From Adiantum capillus-veneris (lineage: Eukaryota > Streptophyta > Polypodiopsida > Polypodiales > Pteridaceae), in contig CM043960.1 of the NCBI GenBank assembly GCA_014529385.2, positions 25,712,396 to 25,776,395 of the forward strand: 64,000 nt of DNA, read 5' to 3'. Positions within the stretch are counted from its first letter, which is position 1; each line of letters opens with the position of its first letter. A model generated the notes under the pieces. It made no database searches. It worked only from the letters and a program-made list of their open reading frames with translations, and was not told the origin of the DNA. The position numbers and the translations under genes are program-made. This document shows positions 32,493 to 43,641 of this stretch, one piece after another.

Positions 32493-35400
32493 TTAAGGCT
32501 GCATCAACACCCGTGAACCTCCAAGTGCTTGGACTAACTCCAATTTCGTTAAAGCCGCCTGATGCATGAACTCATGAGCATGAGGGTCAAGGCCAAGTAC
32601 TTGCAAAAATATGAAGTAAATGTGCTTACATGGCATATACACAAGGCGCTTGCTTTCCCGATTTTGAAAATCCTCGCAAGTACATCTAGGAAAATCTGAC
32701 ATTGTCACAGAGTATGTTACTCCCTTTGCACTTGACCCCACAGTATTAACATAGAAAACATGTGTTTCATTGCAAACCACAATGACCTCTCGCACCAACT
32801 CTACTGCCATGGTTCTACCCACTTCAATCTTTCCATGAAACTCCTTTGTTAATCGTGATCTCCATTTCATAATCTTTCCATCTCTAAATTTGGGACGAAT
32901 GCTGCTAGCAACTCTTTGGTTCAATGGAACTGTTTCATGCATTCTTGATGCTGATGTAACTCCTGCTTGCAAAACAAAACCATTGGCTTGTAGTTGTGTT
33001 ACCTCTTGAGGTTGCAAATTTGTGCCCTCTGTGTGACCACCCAAACACTGGGAGTTGGACCTGGTGGCCCTTCGACTATGCTGTGAACCTTCTAGGTGTG
33101 CATGTTATTGGAGTTACAAAACCAAATGAACCCTTCCACAAGGCCTCCCAATTGTGAACCAGATGGAGGATACTTCCTGCGACCCCAAAAACAAGGAGTT
33201 GGCACCCCTATTTTGGCATCCGTTGAACAGTCATTAATGAACCGCCCACATCGATCTCCATCTTTTGACACCACACCGAAACAAGTCATCTTTCGCCCAG
33301 GTTCTGTTCTCCTTATTGCCCAAACTGACTTTGCTACATTTACTTCGGGATATGGGACATCTTTTGAAGCTGTTTTTGTGTGCTGAAGCCCACTAATTGA
33401 AGTTGTCATTGTAACATACTCTGGCCTGTGGCTATCCTCCTCCAAGACAATATTTGCATCAGCAAAAATTGGCCTCTTTTTTCTAATACTCTTTTCTTGG
33501 AGTATATTTCTATTCATTTTAGGACTATTGACACCCATTTCATGCATTGAAGAATGTGTGAGGTCAACTAGTTTCTTTCCAGCTGCCGTGGAAGTAGATG
33601 AAGGTCGGCTCATGAAGCGATCTGCCAAATCTTTAATGCCGGGACCGGTGGAGCTCCCAACGCCTTTCAAATAGGCATTATATTTCACACTTTGAAGAAT
33701 AGCTAAAGCCATATTTGCACATGCTGCCTCATACAAACTTATGTGATCCTTGTAACCAACGAGGCACGCATACTAGCATGTTTTGACTCAGACAAGTTTG
33801 TGTTAGGGACAAAGATACTTGCAACATCTTGTGATACAAATATTTCCCCCCAATGAAGCACTCGTACATCCCACCAAGCCAACCATGTCTCCAATGAAGC
33901 AGTCTCCCCTTCAATGGCCATTCCTGTTTTCCAAAATATTCTAAGCTCTCCCTTACATTGCTCAGCCGGATTCTCTGTAGGTGCAGTTCTCCACTTGCGA
34001 CACAAAATCTTGTGCTCCTCTTGAAATGTTGGATGGATGCACTTGACAGTAAGTCAAACCATACTTTTCTCCTAATGAAACAAAGATGATCTCTCTTTGT
34101 TTGGAGTAGACTTCTTTGCTCCTCCAAAATAAACAGTACGCACAACAATCCAATTGGCACTGGCTTCATCTGCCATAAATCCCCTGAACTTTGGCTTATC
34201 AAAACCCTGTTGCTTAACCACATTGTTCAGCATCTTCCAAAATTCAATCTGAGCATATTTATTTTCCACGCTAAACTCAGCAGTTGCAATGGTGAGTAGC
34301 TCTCGTACATAAGGGTCACAGACATGCGCTGACATGTCGGCCATCCTTGAACACGGTGAACATGGTCAAAGTGCACCCACATTTGCTCCAAATGACACAT
34401 GTGATTCACCAAATCAACTCCACTGCCCGGTCCCTTAATTGACATTTTAAATACATGAGGTTGTACTTTATCACCCAATTGGCCTGGAAAAAAGATACTA
34501 TGGATAAAAGGATATATGCACTTGCTTTTCAAGTCAAGCACTGCCTCAAGACCTTTTGAAGTGATATTCTTTGATCTTTTTGCAGACTCCAAACTTCGTT
34601 CGACTCTCCTTTTATTTGACAGGGGAGTCATACTGTCAAGGAATTTAGCAAATTCCAAATCTTCAATCATAGCAATTGTAGTTGAACCTGCTCCAATAAG
34701 CTTTTCCATGATAACATCATTAGTGGTGGCCCGCTCCAATTGTTTCGCAGTCACCAAAGGGTCCCGACTTGCTCGATCAAGCAACATTTCATCTATGTGA
34801 CTTTCCACCATCCGACTCCTCCCTTCTGCACATGGATGATTATGTTCTCCAAGGTGCAAAACACACCTAGTACAATTATGCTTATCTCTAGGAAAACAAT
34901 AGTAGATAACTGCAGGACATATAGATACACATTCGGGAATTTGTCCACATGAGTGCATACCAGTGTGCCATACTGAGAAGAGATCAATCCTTTAGGACTA
35001 GATTTAACAAGCCGACCTCGCATTGAGACTCATTGAACATATTTGAGCGCAAATAAAAGGGACAATCAATGTTGATGTAGCGAATGCCCAGAGCATCTAC
35101 TAAATCTGACAATGCCATTAAAATTATCACTGCTACAAGTGACATACTCTGTCCACATGTGACTATCATGTCTTTGCTCCATACCACTCATACATGAAGA
35201 ATTACCAGATGGAGGTAACTCAAAAGCAATATACCCATCATAATGAGTTGGGAGCTCATCAGTATAGACCACTTTCTTGGCTTGATGGAGGGCAATATAT
35301 AAATTGCTTTGCAATGGCATGCACTTAATCATGTCAATGACACTCACATTGATCTTAGAGAGAGGTACTTTCTTGTCTTTCATGTCTTGAGAAACTCTGC

Positions 35401-35680
35401 CAATGCCAGCACCAATCTGATCCTCAGTTCTCATATCCACCTTGTAGAACTGGTGTTGTTCATGATCAAGCATAAAAGTTTGCTCACCATCTGATGATAT
35501 AGTAGCTTCCAACTTGACTTGCGGTCCAGATAATGTTAGTGGACAAAGACATAAATTAGCATCACGAAGTTCAAAATGTTCTTGCAAAGAAGAAATTGTC
35601 AAAGAATAAATTTTGGTATCAAACATAAGCACTAGCTTCTGTCCACGCCCTGGACCAAAAACTGTAATGAATCTCCCCAT
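32493..35680 (-). pseudogene. MULE-like transposase with WRKY-GCM1 and SWIM zinc fingers, broken
   Basis: Reading leftwards from ATG 35,680 (MGRFITVFGPGRGQKLVLMF): an N-terminal region to about 35,000; a WRKY-GCM1-like finger (HNCTRCVLHLGEHNHP, about 34,870); a probable DDE core with FDHVHRVQGWPT and GFMADEASANWIVVRTVYFG (34,380-34,130); an alpha-rich part (GFVCxxxx-type linker to 33,100); and a SWIM finger (CTCEDFQ...MPCKHIYF; CxC...CxH) near 32,640-32,690. This WRKY-GCM1 + DDE + SWIM order is that of Mutator-like (MULE/FAR1-related) transposases. Frames change at about 35,050, 34,960, 34,230, 33,735 and 33,050 with stops between. A few shifts might be introns, but most look like decay. No terminal repeats were found by eye. 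Confidence 0.65.
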
Positions 35681-35689
35681 GGGTTAATA

Positions 35690-36735
35690 GTGTGTTTAGC
35701 AGAAGGTAAGAATATCAAAGAGCAGTGGCATGGTTCTGATTGATACAGAGGATGTAAATAGAATAGATTGATATCATTAAAATTCTATCCATAACCACTA
35801 GCCGCCACGAATATTGCACATTCTTGTTCCCATGAACAACAATTACTATTTTATAAAACAACTCACTATATAATATAGTCACAACATGAAATATAAAGTG
35901 CTTAAAAAATGAGCTTGCTTTTAGTTTTAAAACACTAAAAAAGAACCTATTGTAGTTTTAAAAACACTAAAAAAACGAGCCTGCTTTTAATTTTCAAAAC
36001 ACTGAAAAAACGAGTGTGCTTCTAGTTCTTTGAGTTTTACGATTTTTAGTCAATCGAGCATAATATGATTTTTCGAGCTTCACCTACCCAGTTAAATGTC
36101 CCATGCACAATATCCCATGCCGAAGTTAAGGGTGTTTACACACTGTTGAGTGTTTTTGGTTTATTAAATTTTAAGACAAGTTTTTGCATGCTGAAAAGAG
36201 TGGTTGCATATTGAGTTTGTTAGAGAGGCTGCTCTTAGTTAATAAAAGGAAAAATTGCACATCTACCCCTCTAATTTGCGGGAATTCCCAAAATACCCCT
36301 TAAATTTCAAACATTCCGAAAAAAGCCCGAATATTTTGTCACAAATTCCTAAAATGCCCTTCAAGTTTTCCAAAATTCCCAAAGTACCATTGGTCACGAG
36401 ATTAAATTTTCTTGAATGGCAAAACAAATTGTAGCTTTTCATAAAAAGACTGACTGTCTATGACTAAAAGATGCTAAAAAATAGAGTTTAGGTATGTTAC
36501 ATAGGCTTTGGAGATGAATTTTGTCTTTATTTTTAGATATAACTGCCCTTTTTGCATGGTAATTTGTGACAAATTACATGCTAAGAACTCAAAAACGGAT
36601 CTAAATTGTAAAAAAGAATTAAAGCTAGAAAATTTTGAACAGTCCAATCAAATAGATGCAAGGGTCATGGTTTCATTATGTGAAAGGGGCCTGTAGGCCC
36701 CTACTGTATTTTTTAAAAGCTAGAAGGTCCTTAAT
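35690..36735. other. AT-rich intergenic, no gene seen
   Basis: AT-rich sequence with short local repeats of the aaaacactaaaaaa.gagc type at about 35,900-36,020. No coding signal. Confidence 0.5.
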
Positions 36736-37141
36736 AATATTTTTTAATGCATCTATCTGCTCGCCTCTCTCACATCATCTCTCTCTCTCTCTGCGTTTTC
36801 TGCGCAACAGCCTTGGCAAATCTTCTGCGCACTTTCACGCTCTCAAGCCTAGCCTTGTTATGCTTTTCTGCGCTATTGCCTCAACAACTCTCTGCGCCTT
36901 CTTGCCTGCGCTATTGCCTCGACAAGTTGCCTGCGCCTTCTTGCCTTCTTGCCTGCGCCCTTTCAATCCTTCTTGGGTGCGCCCTTTCAAGGTGATCTCT
37001 CAAGCCTTTCATTCAAAACCTCTACTGCCTCGCCGTTCTTGAATCTCGAGACTCGGGAGCAACTCGAACAAGTCTCAGAGAAGGGAGGAGGGAGACGGGA
37101 GTCTACCTCGGCCCGAAAACCTCCTGCCAGGTACATTTGCA
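36736..37141 (+). other. CT-rich, leader-like segment
   Basis: A pyrimidine-rich stretch contains repeated ttgcctgcg / ctattgcctc phrases (36,880-36,960), so open frames here are largely repeat-driven. It could be the promoter or leader of the multi-exon gene whose exons begin at 39,056. No domain is seen in any frame. Confidence 0.25.
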
Positions 37142-37187
37142 AACTACCTGTAGCCATCCACGCCGGCGTGGATGGCTACAGGTAGTT
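37142..37187. repeat. Perfect 46-bp palindrome
   Basis: aactacctgtagccatccac is followed by its exact reverse complement through the centre cgccggcg. The symmetry is perfect over 46 bases with no spacer. A related copy lies at 37,628 and weaker relatives at 38,898 and 38,983. Confidence 0.95.
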
Positions 37188-37400
37188 CTTTTTTTCAATG
37201 CTTTAGATAACATTTGTAAAGCTTATGTTTAAATTTTATTAGAAGCCTTCTGTAAACTGTAACTTTCTCTGTTGTAAGGCTCTCTGTAAATCTTGAATTG
37301 GAGTTGAACCTGGGCTTATATAGCTCTCCCACAACCTAGAGCCTTGGGAGCGTGCCCTGCACAACCCGAGAGAGATGTTGGAGGGGTAGTGCACCCCCCT

Positions 37401-37404
<4 letters not shown>

Positions 37405-37449
<45 letters not shown>
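37405..37449. repeat. (GA)n microsatellite
   Basis: About 22 GA units between two palindromes. Confidence 0.95.
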
Positions 37450-37452
<3 letters not shown>

Positions 37453-37627
37453 GAGTCTCAGAGACAATCTTTCAATCAAGGCAAGGTACTCCATGGCCTT
37501 CCACTTGCCTTCCAAAGTCGGACCTCCAACTCTTCTAGCCAGTGCTTGTGTTGGGATAAGTTGCCAAAGCTCTACCAGGATTAACTAAACTTTGTATGGT
37601 TTTCTTATCGTTATGATTCTAAAACTA

Positions 37628-37672
37628 AACTACCTGTAGCCATCCACGCCGGCGTGGATGGCTAGAAGGAGT
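37628..37672. repeat. Second copy of the palindrome, imperfect
   Basis: It is the same left arm (aactacctgtagccatccac) and centre as at 37,142, but the right arm has accumulated changes (gctagaaggagtt). It is 486 bp from the first copy, in the same register. Confidence 0.9.
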
Positions 37673-37693
37673 TTTGAATGTGAAAATCTACGA

Positions 37694-37995
37694 AAAATAG
37701 ATATCCAAAAACAACAGCTTGGCACATCATTCTGGGAATGAGCCTGTGGGGATCAATCTTTTCATTTTTCTACATGTTTGCATGGACCGGAGGTGGTGGA
37801 GTCGAAGCAATCAAATTTTGCAAAGAACATCTTGCTGCTTGGGAGATACTCCTTTTCTGCTTGTGGAGTGGGAGCCCTTTGTCACCCCATCAATGGAGTG
37901 GTGTGATGATGGTATTTGGAGGGCTCTCGGTGCAAATTTACCTCAAGTGGCGGTGCAAGAACAAGCCAATGGTTGAGAAACCGAGGAAAGATTGA
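37694..37995 (+). pseudogene. UDP-galactose/UDP-glucose transporter C-terminal fragment
   Basis: The plus frame reads RYPKTTAWHIILGMSLWGSI, then FSFFYMFAWTGGGGVEAIKF, CKEHLAAWEILLFCLW, and without a break SGSPLSPHQWSGVMMVFGGL and SVQIYLKWR before a stop. This is the C-terminal part of an ER/Golgi nucleotide-sugar transporter of the SLC35B (plant UTR) type. Between FCL and WSGSPLS the family has a conserved block of about 35 residues (GQNFIF ... TTTRKF) that is absent here, so a membrane helix is missing. The upstream two-thirds is also absent. It was probably captured or retrocopied and then deleted. It begins just 3' of the second palindrome. Confidence 0.75.
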
Positions 37996-38488
37996 AGTTT
38001 ATTTTACAGACTCATTTAAAAGCATTCTTTGGGCCATGTGCCCTTTCCATACTCGGGATCCTCAAATGGATTGGATTCCTTGTGAGCTATTGCCAATAAA
38101 AGATCTGGCAAAAAGTTTTAGATGACAGAGTTCTGAAGAAACTGGGGAAGATTTTGAGGCATTATTTTGTATTATGTAAGAAGCATATTTACCTTCTTCC
38201 CTTGGAGCATATTTGTAAGTCACCGAAAGGCAAACTGTGAGAATATACGAAAAATAGTTTTGTCGAAAGTGTGTGGTTTACATGGTATGCATGTGGCTCT
38301 GTTACTTCTTTGGCTGCATCCAATGGACCTCATTGGCTGCATTTTCCACCAATACAGCTCAGTGGAGAGGTAATCAATGATTGGAAGTTGTCCATCTATT
38401 GCAGCTATATCCTGTATTGAAGTGTAAGTTGATTTTCTTACTGGTTTAGAGGCAGTGTTTGTGAATGCAGAGCACATTTTATGCAAAG

Positions 38489-38490
<2 letters not shown>

Positions 38491-38567
<77 letters not shown>
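38491..38567. repeat. Compound (TG)n-(GA)n microsatellite
   Basis: About 17 TG units then about 21 GA units, the same compound structure as at 29,254. Confidence 0.95.
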
Positions 38568-38570
<3 letters not shown>

Positions 38571-38677
38571 TTTTATGTAAAGTAAGTGCATGTGTAAACA
38601 CAAACATTGTAAAAACATATATGCTAGATGGATATAGGATATAGATGTATGTAGACATGCATTCACGTATGTAAATG

Positions 38678-38840
38678 TATATTGTTGCTTATGCACCAAA
38701 GTTTCAACATTGATAGTAGAATGTATTGAGTGAATGGTGGGACAACCTTGTTGTTGGCATCCATGATGGGTAAATGAGTGTGGCATTCATCATACATTCT
38801 ACTATCAATGTTGAAACTCTGGTGCATAAGCAACAATATA
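38678..38840. repeat. Near-perfect inverted repeat, 49-bp arms
   Basis: The left arm (38,678-38,726, starting tatattgttgcttatgcacc) and the right arm (38,792-38,840) are reverse complements at 48 of 49 positions, with a 65-bp spacer. A transcript would fold into a long hairpin. The outer ends read tatattg...caatata. It could be a small foldback element or a hairpin small-RNA source. Confidence 0.9.
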
Positions 38841-38897
38841 GAGGGAATTTCTCAAGATTAAATTTTATAATTTATCATGCTTTTTAAAAAATTGTTA

Positions 38898-39015
38898 GCT
38901 CCCCTCTAGAAATCTAAGCCGACATGGATCCTTAGTGGAGATCAATAAGATAAAGTTTTGATTTTTTGAATTGCCTCTAGGCATCCGCGTTGGTATGGAC
39001 GCCTAGAGGGAATTT
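38898..39015. repeat. Two degenerate relatives of the palindrome
   Basis: cccctctagaaatctaagccgacatgg near 38,898 and cctctaggcatccgcgttgg ... cgcctagaggg at 38,977-39,012 keep the dyad and the pattern (cct.tag.catc..cg..g..tgg) of the perfect palindrome at 37,142, with many changes. Confidence 0.6.
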
Positions 39016-39055
39016 TAGTGAAGTAAATAATTTTTTTTTGGTTTTGTTTTGCAAG

Positions 39056-40745
39056 TCCTTCAATTCGTGGACGAGGTCGCAGAGGGAGACGGCTTTCTTC
39101 AACTCAAGCTTCCAGTATCTTAGAGAGCAGTGATCAAATAAGTGCAGTCTCTATCACAGATATGACAGATGGTTTGGAGACACAGGAGGAGGAGATGCAA
39201 AGTCAGGACTTGGGGCTTGGCTCCATAAATGAAGTTGATGAATCTCTTGCCCCACAAGAGGCATGTTTTCAAATAGTGCCTTATGTCGTAAGAGATGAAG
39301 TAGCAGTAGAGAATGAGACAGGGGAAGAGCACAAACTTTACATGCATAGAGGACAAGATATTCTTCAATGTACTCGCATGTTTAGTTGTTTTGATTGTCC
39401 ACCAATTCCTTTATGTCGATTGATCCCTTATGCAAGGGTGAGAGGCTTACGAGATGATGTTAGTGGATTGAAAGCTGCTTTTGCAAAGGAGGGCTACATG
39501 CAAGAAAAAGGAGCTTTTATTGTTTGAGTTTGGAATTGCAAGGAGGAGGAAGCTTATGTGACAGGTATTTCATTTCTCTGCTTTGGTCTTTCCTACTGTC
39601 TGTTTTTATGGTGTTTTTTGATGTTCTCATAAATAGTAGTTTGAGTGTGCTTTTCTGCCTATGATTATCTTTTCTGCAGAGGACCTTCTTACTTCATGGG
39701 ACCCAATTTGGGTTGGTATACATAAAGAGTTTGAAATTGAGCTTTCTAAAAGACCAAATCTTCAAGTTCTCTCTAATAACATGTTCTATAGTTAGGAGGG
39801 TAATCATAGAACGGTCGCTTGGATGGCTGCTATCAAAGAGAGATTCTCCATTGATCGAGAGAAACATTGTAGTGTGCTTTGTACAGTTATTGATCCTACT
39901 CGAGTGCCAGAGATAGCTTTGCTTAGTAGCTTGCAAAGAATGAATTTGTAAGCTTCATGAATTTCTATATATTTTAGCTGAAATGTATATATTGTATATG
40001 ACCTTGGAATAGCATGAATACACATGCTCTTGTAGTCACGCATCTTAGGGATGAGCTTGTCAACTGCTCCCACATTTGTGCAGCAGATCATGAAGCCTAT
40101 GTAATAGGGCTACCAGAAAAAGATCAAAAGTTGATTGCTGCAGTCCGTAAGAAATACTCGAAGGGTGTGGAGCCTTGGTACCCACTTACTCGTCGATACT
40201 TGGGAAAGCTCTTATATGATGTGAGTGTCTTTGGATTGCTTTTTTGGAACGATCTTATATCTTTTTGTGAAAATAGATATATTAAATTATGTAATGAAGG
40301 ATAAAATATCCAAGTAATTGAGCCAAATAGTATGTGCTTGTTTTTTGCAAATTATTTATTTTTAAGTATGTGTTGAAGGTTCAAATGTCCAAGGAATTGA
40401 GCCAAAGAATAGAGCAAGCTAGGCACACAATGATAAATAAAGAACTTATAAAAGAGGAGGAGAAAATATTGAATGATTTAGCACTCAAATATGGAGAGCG
40501 CGTTGAGAAGGTGGTTGAATTATTTCTGTTTTGGGTGTTTTGCACATAGTGTAATAGCTGTTTAAACTTGGTTTTCTATTCGTTGCTTAAAAATTACAGT
40601 TGCTAAATATTGTTGATCCGAATCTTGGGCCAGATTGGATGGCTTGAGTTCTTGCACTCAAATGGGGTCCTGATAGTTGGGGTACGCTTGAGAAACTAAA
40701 CTTGATTGCTATGCATGATGCTCCTGTCTTGAGCAAACTGTTATA
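39056..40745 (+). pseudogene. Unrecognised multi-exon gene, 5' part, interrupted (GNHR motif)
   Basis: Five exon-like blocks keep consistent phases across GT-AG junctions: 39,056-39,564, 39,680-39,947, 40,013-40,220, 40,379-40,510 and 40,600-40,745. The product starts with a basic SIRGRGRRGRRLSS stretch, then an acidic part. It continues CPPIPLCRLIPYARVRGLRD, LKAAFAKEGYMQEKGAFIV and SWDPIWVGIHKEFEIELS. Next comes EGNHRTVAWMAAIKERFSID and a Lys/Glu-rich helix (MSKELSQRIEQARHTMINKE). GNHRTVAW resembles the nucleotide-binding signature of ParB/sulfiredoxin-like folds, which is only a resemblance. Three in-frame stops (near 39,526, 39,796 and 40,645), two of them where a Trp codon would fit, show decay. 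Exon 5 ends abruptly in gypsy integrase sequence at 40,746. I do not know its function. Confidence 0.6.
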
Positions 40746-41948
40746 GAGTATGTTTCTAAATGTGTGGTATGCCAAAAGACGAAGTTTGATAGAGGGAAGC
40801 AACCTGGATTACTTCAACCTTTGCCAATCCCTAATTCACCGTGGGAGAGCATATCCATGGATTTTATCTTTGGATTGCCAAAATCTATCCATGGGAATAT
40901 GGATGATAGTAGACAGGTTTAGCAAACAAGCTCATTTTATACCTGTCAAACAGACTATCAAAGGCCATCAAATGGCAACCCTCTTCATATCACAAATCTT
41001 CAAGTACCATGGCTTGCCAATGTCCATAGTGTCGGATAGAGATCCTAGAATGACTAGTAATTTTTGGAAGGGTCTTTTTGAGAATTTAGGGACAAGGCTA
41101 AATTTCTCTTCGGCCTATCACCCGCAAACGGATGGCCAAAGTGAAATAGCTAACCTAACAATTCTTGATCTACTAAAATCCTATGTAACGGAAGTAGATC
41201 AAAGGTCCCAATGGGAGAAGTACTTACCCGTAGTGGAGTATGCCTACAACAACAATGGGAAAAGCACCTTTTGCGGTAATTGAGGGAAGATAAAAAAGTC
41301 CCCTGCTACTTAAGGTACATGGGAAGGTCTTCGCTGCAGATGAGTATAGCTGAGACCTACAAGAATCTTTCGAAAAGATTGAGGATGCTATCTCTATCTC
41401 ACAGCAAAGGCAAAAGGCTGTTGCTGATAAGCACAGAAGAGCCCAAGCCTTTAAATAAAATGATTGGGTCTTACTTAAATTTCCCAAGGCTCGATTAAGG
41501 CATACGACGGGCAAGAATCCTACCGGGACACCAAAAGTACCATGCTAAGTTAGCAAAAAGGTACTATGGCCCCTTCCAGATTCTCAGGCCAATCAATGAC
41601 ATGGCCTATCAACTCAAGTTTCCCAACCATTGGCTCATACACAATGCTTTCCATGTGAGCCTACTAAAGCCTTACAAAGGAGAGCCACCTCAAGAACCAA
41701 CTATTGAAGACCCACCGGAGATCAAGGACCAAGAAGAGTCCTTTTGAAGATGCTAGATGGATGCAAGGCATACAATTAAAGGATAACCTAAACCTTGTCA
41801 ATGCTTACAATGCTTCCCTAGAGTAAGCAAATGTCCAAATGTTTAAAATGAACAAAGTTTTTGTCTTATAAGTATCTTTTTTTTAATTGTGCAAAAAAAT
41901 AAAGTAGTATGCATGCTTAGATCAAGTTTGTGGAGACGACATCTCCCA
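40746..41948 (+). mobile_element. Ty3/gypsy fragment: integrase to 3' tail, 5'-truncated
   Basis: It begins mid-integrase (EYVSKCVVCQKT-type sequence) and matches the intact element from about 47,800 to 49,120: integrase core, chromodomain region and non-coding tail (gagtaagcaaatg, tgcatgcttagatc). It carries frameshifts and internal deletions (for example within the integrase near 41,250 and in the chromodomain near 41,735). It has no LTR. At 41,949 it joins reverse-transcriptase sequence of opposite strand. Confidence 0.88.
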
Positions 41949-42035
41949 AAGTAGCTTATCAAATAGGTCTTCTACCCATGGAATGGGAAACCTATTCTTG
42001 ATAGTGATCCTATTTAGTGCTCTATAGTCGACACA
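41949..42035 (-). mobile_element. Left remnant of the minus-strand gypsy element
   Basis: Eighty-seven bases are the reverse complement of reverse-transcriptase coding sequence (compare 46,422-46,506 in the intact element). They continue directly, once the inserted element is removed, into 50,942 onward. The copy is therefore the host of the young insertion. Confidence 0.9.
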
Positions 42036-43628
42036 TGTCATAATAATCAATATGTAATTCTCCTAAATGATTTTCTCATATTAAACTGATCATTTAATGT
42101 GGGGAAGTGCCAAGGGAGAAAAAGCTAGAATATTGGTTAAGTTAGCAGACCGGCCACAGTAGGGATCCAAAGGAGGGAAAATAGGGATCCAAAGGGGGGG
42201 CCATCTGCAAAAGAGCCATGTGAAACAACGGGCTAAAAAGACCCTAAGGTTCAGCCCATTAAGACTTCCAAAATGCTAAGGTTCCAAAATTCAAAGGTTG
42301 TGTCCAAAGGTCAACCTTAGGGAAAATTGGATGCTTAGTGTGTGCCCAAAAAGTCTTTCTACATCCCTACATGGGAGGGGGTGAGCCCCAAAGCTAGGGG
42401 ATGAGAGAGAAAGCCACACACACACACACACAGGCTCCCTTTACACAAAGGGAATGAGGGACACATGTCAGCTCCCTAGGCCAGATGCCCACAAGGTATG
42501 CCCAATTCCTATTGGAAGACCCTTGAAGTGGACCAATGAGAATTAGGCTAGAGTAAATCTAGTTTAATTAATTTAAAAACATTTAATAAAAGAAACCAAT
42601 AAGAATTAAGTGTCCTAGAAGACTATTGGGCAGTCTCCCAAGGGGTCCAATGAGCATTCAGGAGCCCCATGGCTTGCCTGATTCCTATTGGCCAGGAGGC
42701 AAAGGGGTCCAATGAGAGTTTAGTTTAATTATTTAATTATCTAAAGCTCTCACAAAAGGGGAAAGGGGGACACATGTCAGAAGGCTATCACTTATGCTGC
42801 TTAATCCCTATTGGCTTGACCTGGGGAGGTCCAATGAGGCAAAAGCCAGACTAACTTAGCAGCTAGGGCTCGCCCAAGAGAGAGAGGGGGCTGATTTTTG
42901 CTTGGCAATTGACACACACACTCTCACACTTGACCATGTGTGAAGGGAAAATACTCTATCTCCTCCCAAGCTTTAATGGAGAGCTCATCACCTACTCCAA
43001 GCTTGTGAGATAGAAGCCTACATCAACACTCTCTTGGCATGTGGATGCAAATCCAACCAAGAGCCAAGCTTCAATGCATGTTCATCTTCTCTACCAAGCT
43101 AATTACTAAGCTAAGCTATGCTAATATGAGTGATTATGTGAGGAGATGTACTTCTTTCTCGTAAGATACTTCTTTTTCCTCTCAATCTACTCTCATACCC
43201 TGCTAGCTCTCACCATCTTCGAAGGTGTGTGAGGTCTTGGGTCTGAGAACGGGGATAATTCAAGTTGTGTTTGATTAAGTGTTTTGCTTGGTGTATGAAG
43301 CTTCCATCTTCATTGCACTAGCTCGTCTTGAAGGAACACAAAGAATTGTATTGTACAATGTCTCTCTTGATGGGAGAAACCATAATACAAAGCCTTTTGG
43401 AGGGGGGACCGGCTCCATGCAAATCCGGTCCTCAACTGTTGTCAATAGCTTAATTGCTCTCTCTTTTGAAAGTATTGTCGATGCTATCTAACTAGGTGTT
43501 ATGCTTTTTGTTGCTCTCTCCACCCAAGCACTCTTGTAATTCTCATTAGGAATCAACTCTAATGAAATGCTCACTATGTTCATGCTAATTTCCGCTACAC
43601 ATAAGATTTTAGGCCATTAAATGTTACA
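42036..43628 (+). mobile_element. 5' LTR of the intact chromovirus
   Basis: This 1,593-bp LTR begins TGTCATAATAATC and ends ATGTTACA. It is preceded by the target duplication acaca (42,031-42,035). It holds a (CA)n tract at 42,415-42,432, two base pairs longer than in the partner LTR. About eight substitutions separate the two LTRs, so insertion was recent. Confidence 0.95.
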
Positions 43629-43629
43629 T

Positions 43630-43641
43630 TGGTATCAGAGC
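43630..43641 (+). promoter_or_regulatory. Primer-binding site for initiator tRNA-Met
   Basis: TGGTATCAGAGC lies one base after the 5' LTR end. It is the standard plant retrotransposon primer-binding site complementary to the 3' end of initiator methionine tRNA. Confidence 0.9.

Noticed and set aside
43279-43491. 70-codon frame inside the LTR (repeated at 50,592)
   Set aside because: It is present in both LTRs simply because the LTRs are duplicates; it lies upstream of the primer-binding site and has no domain.
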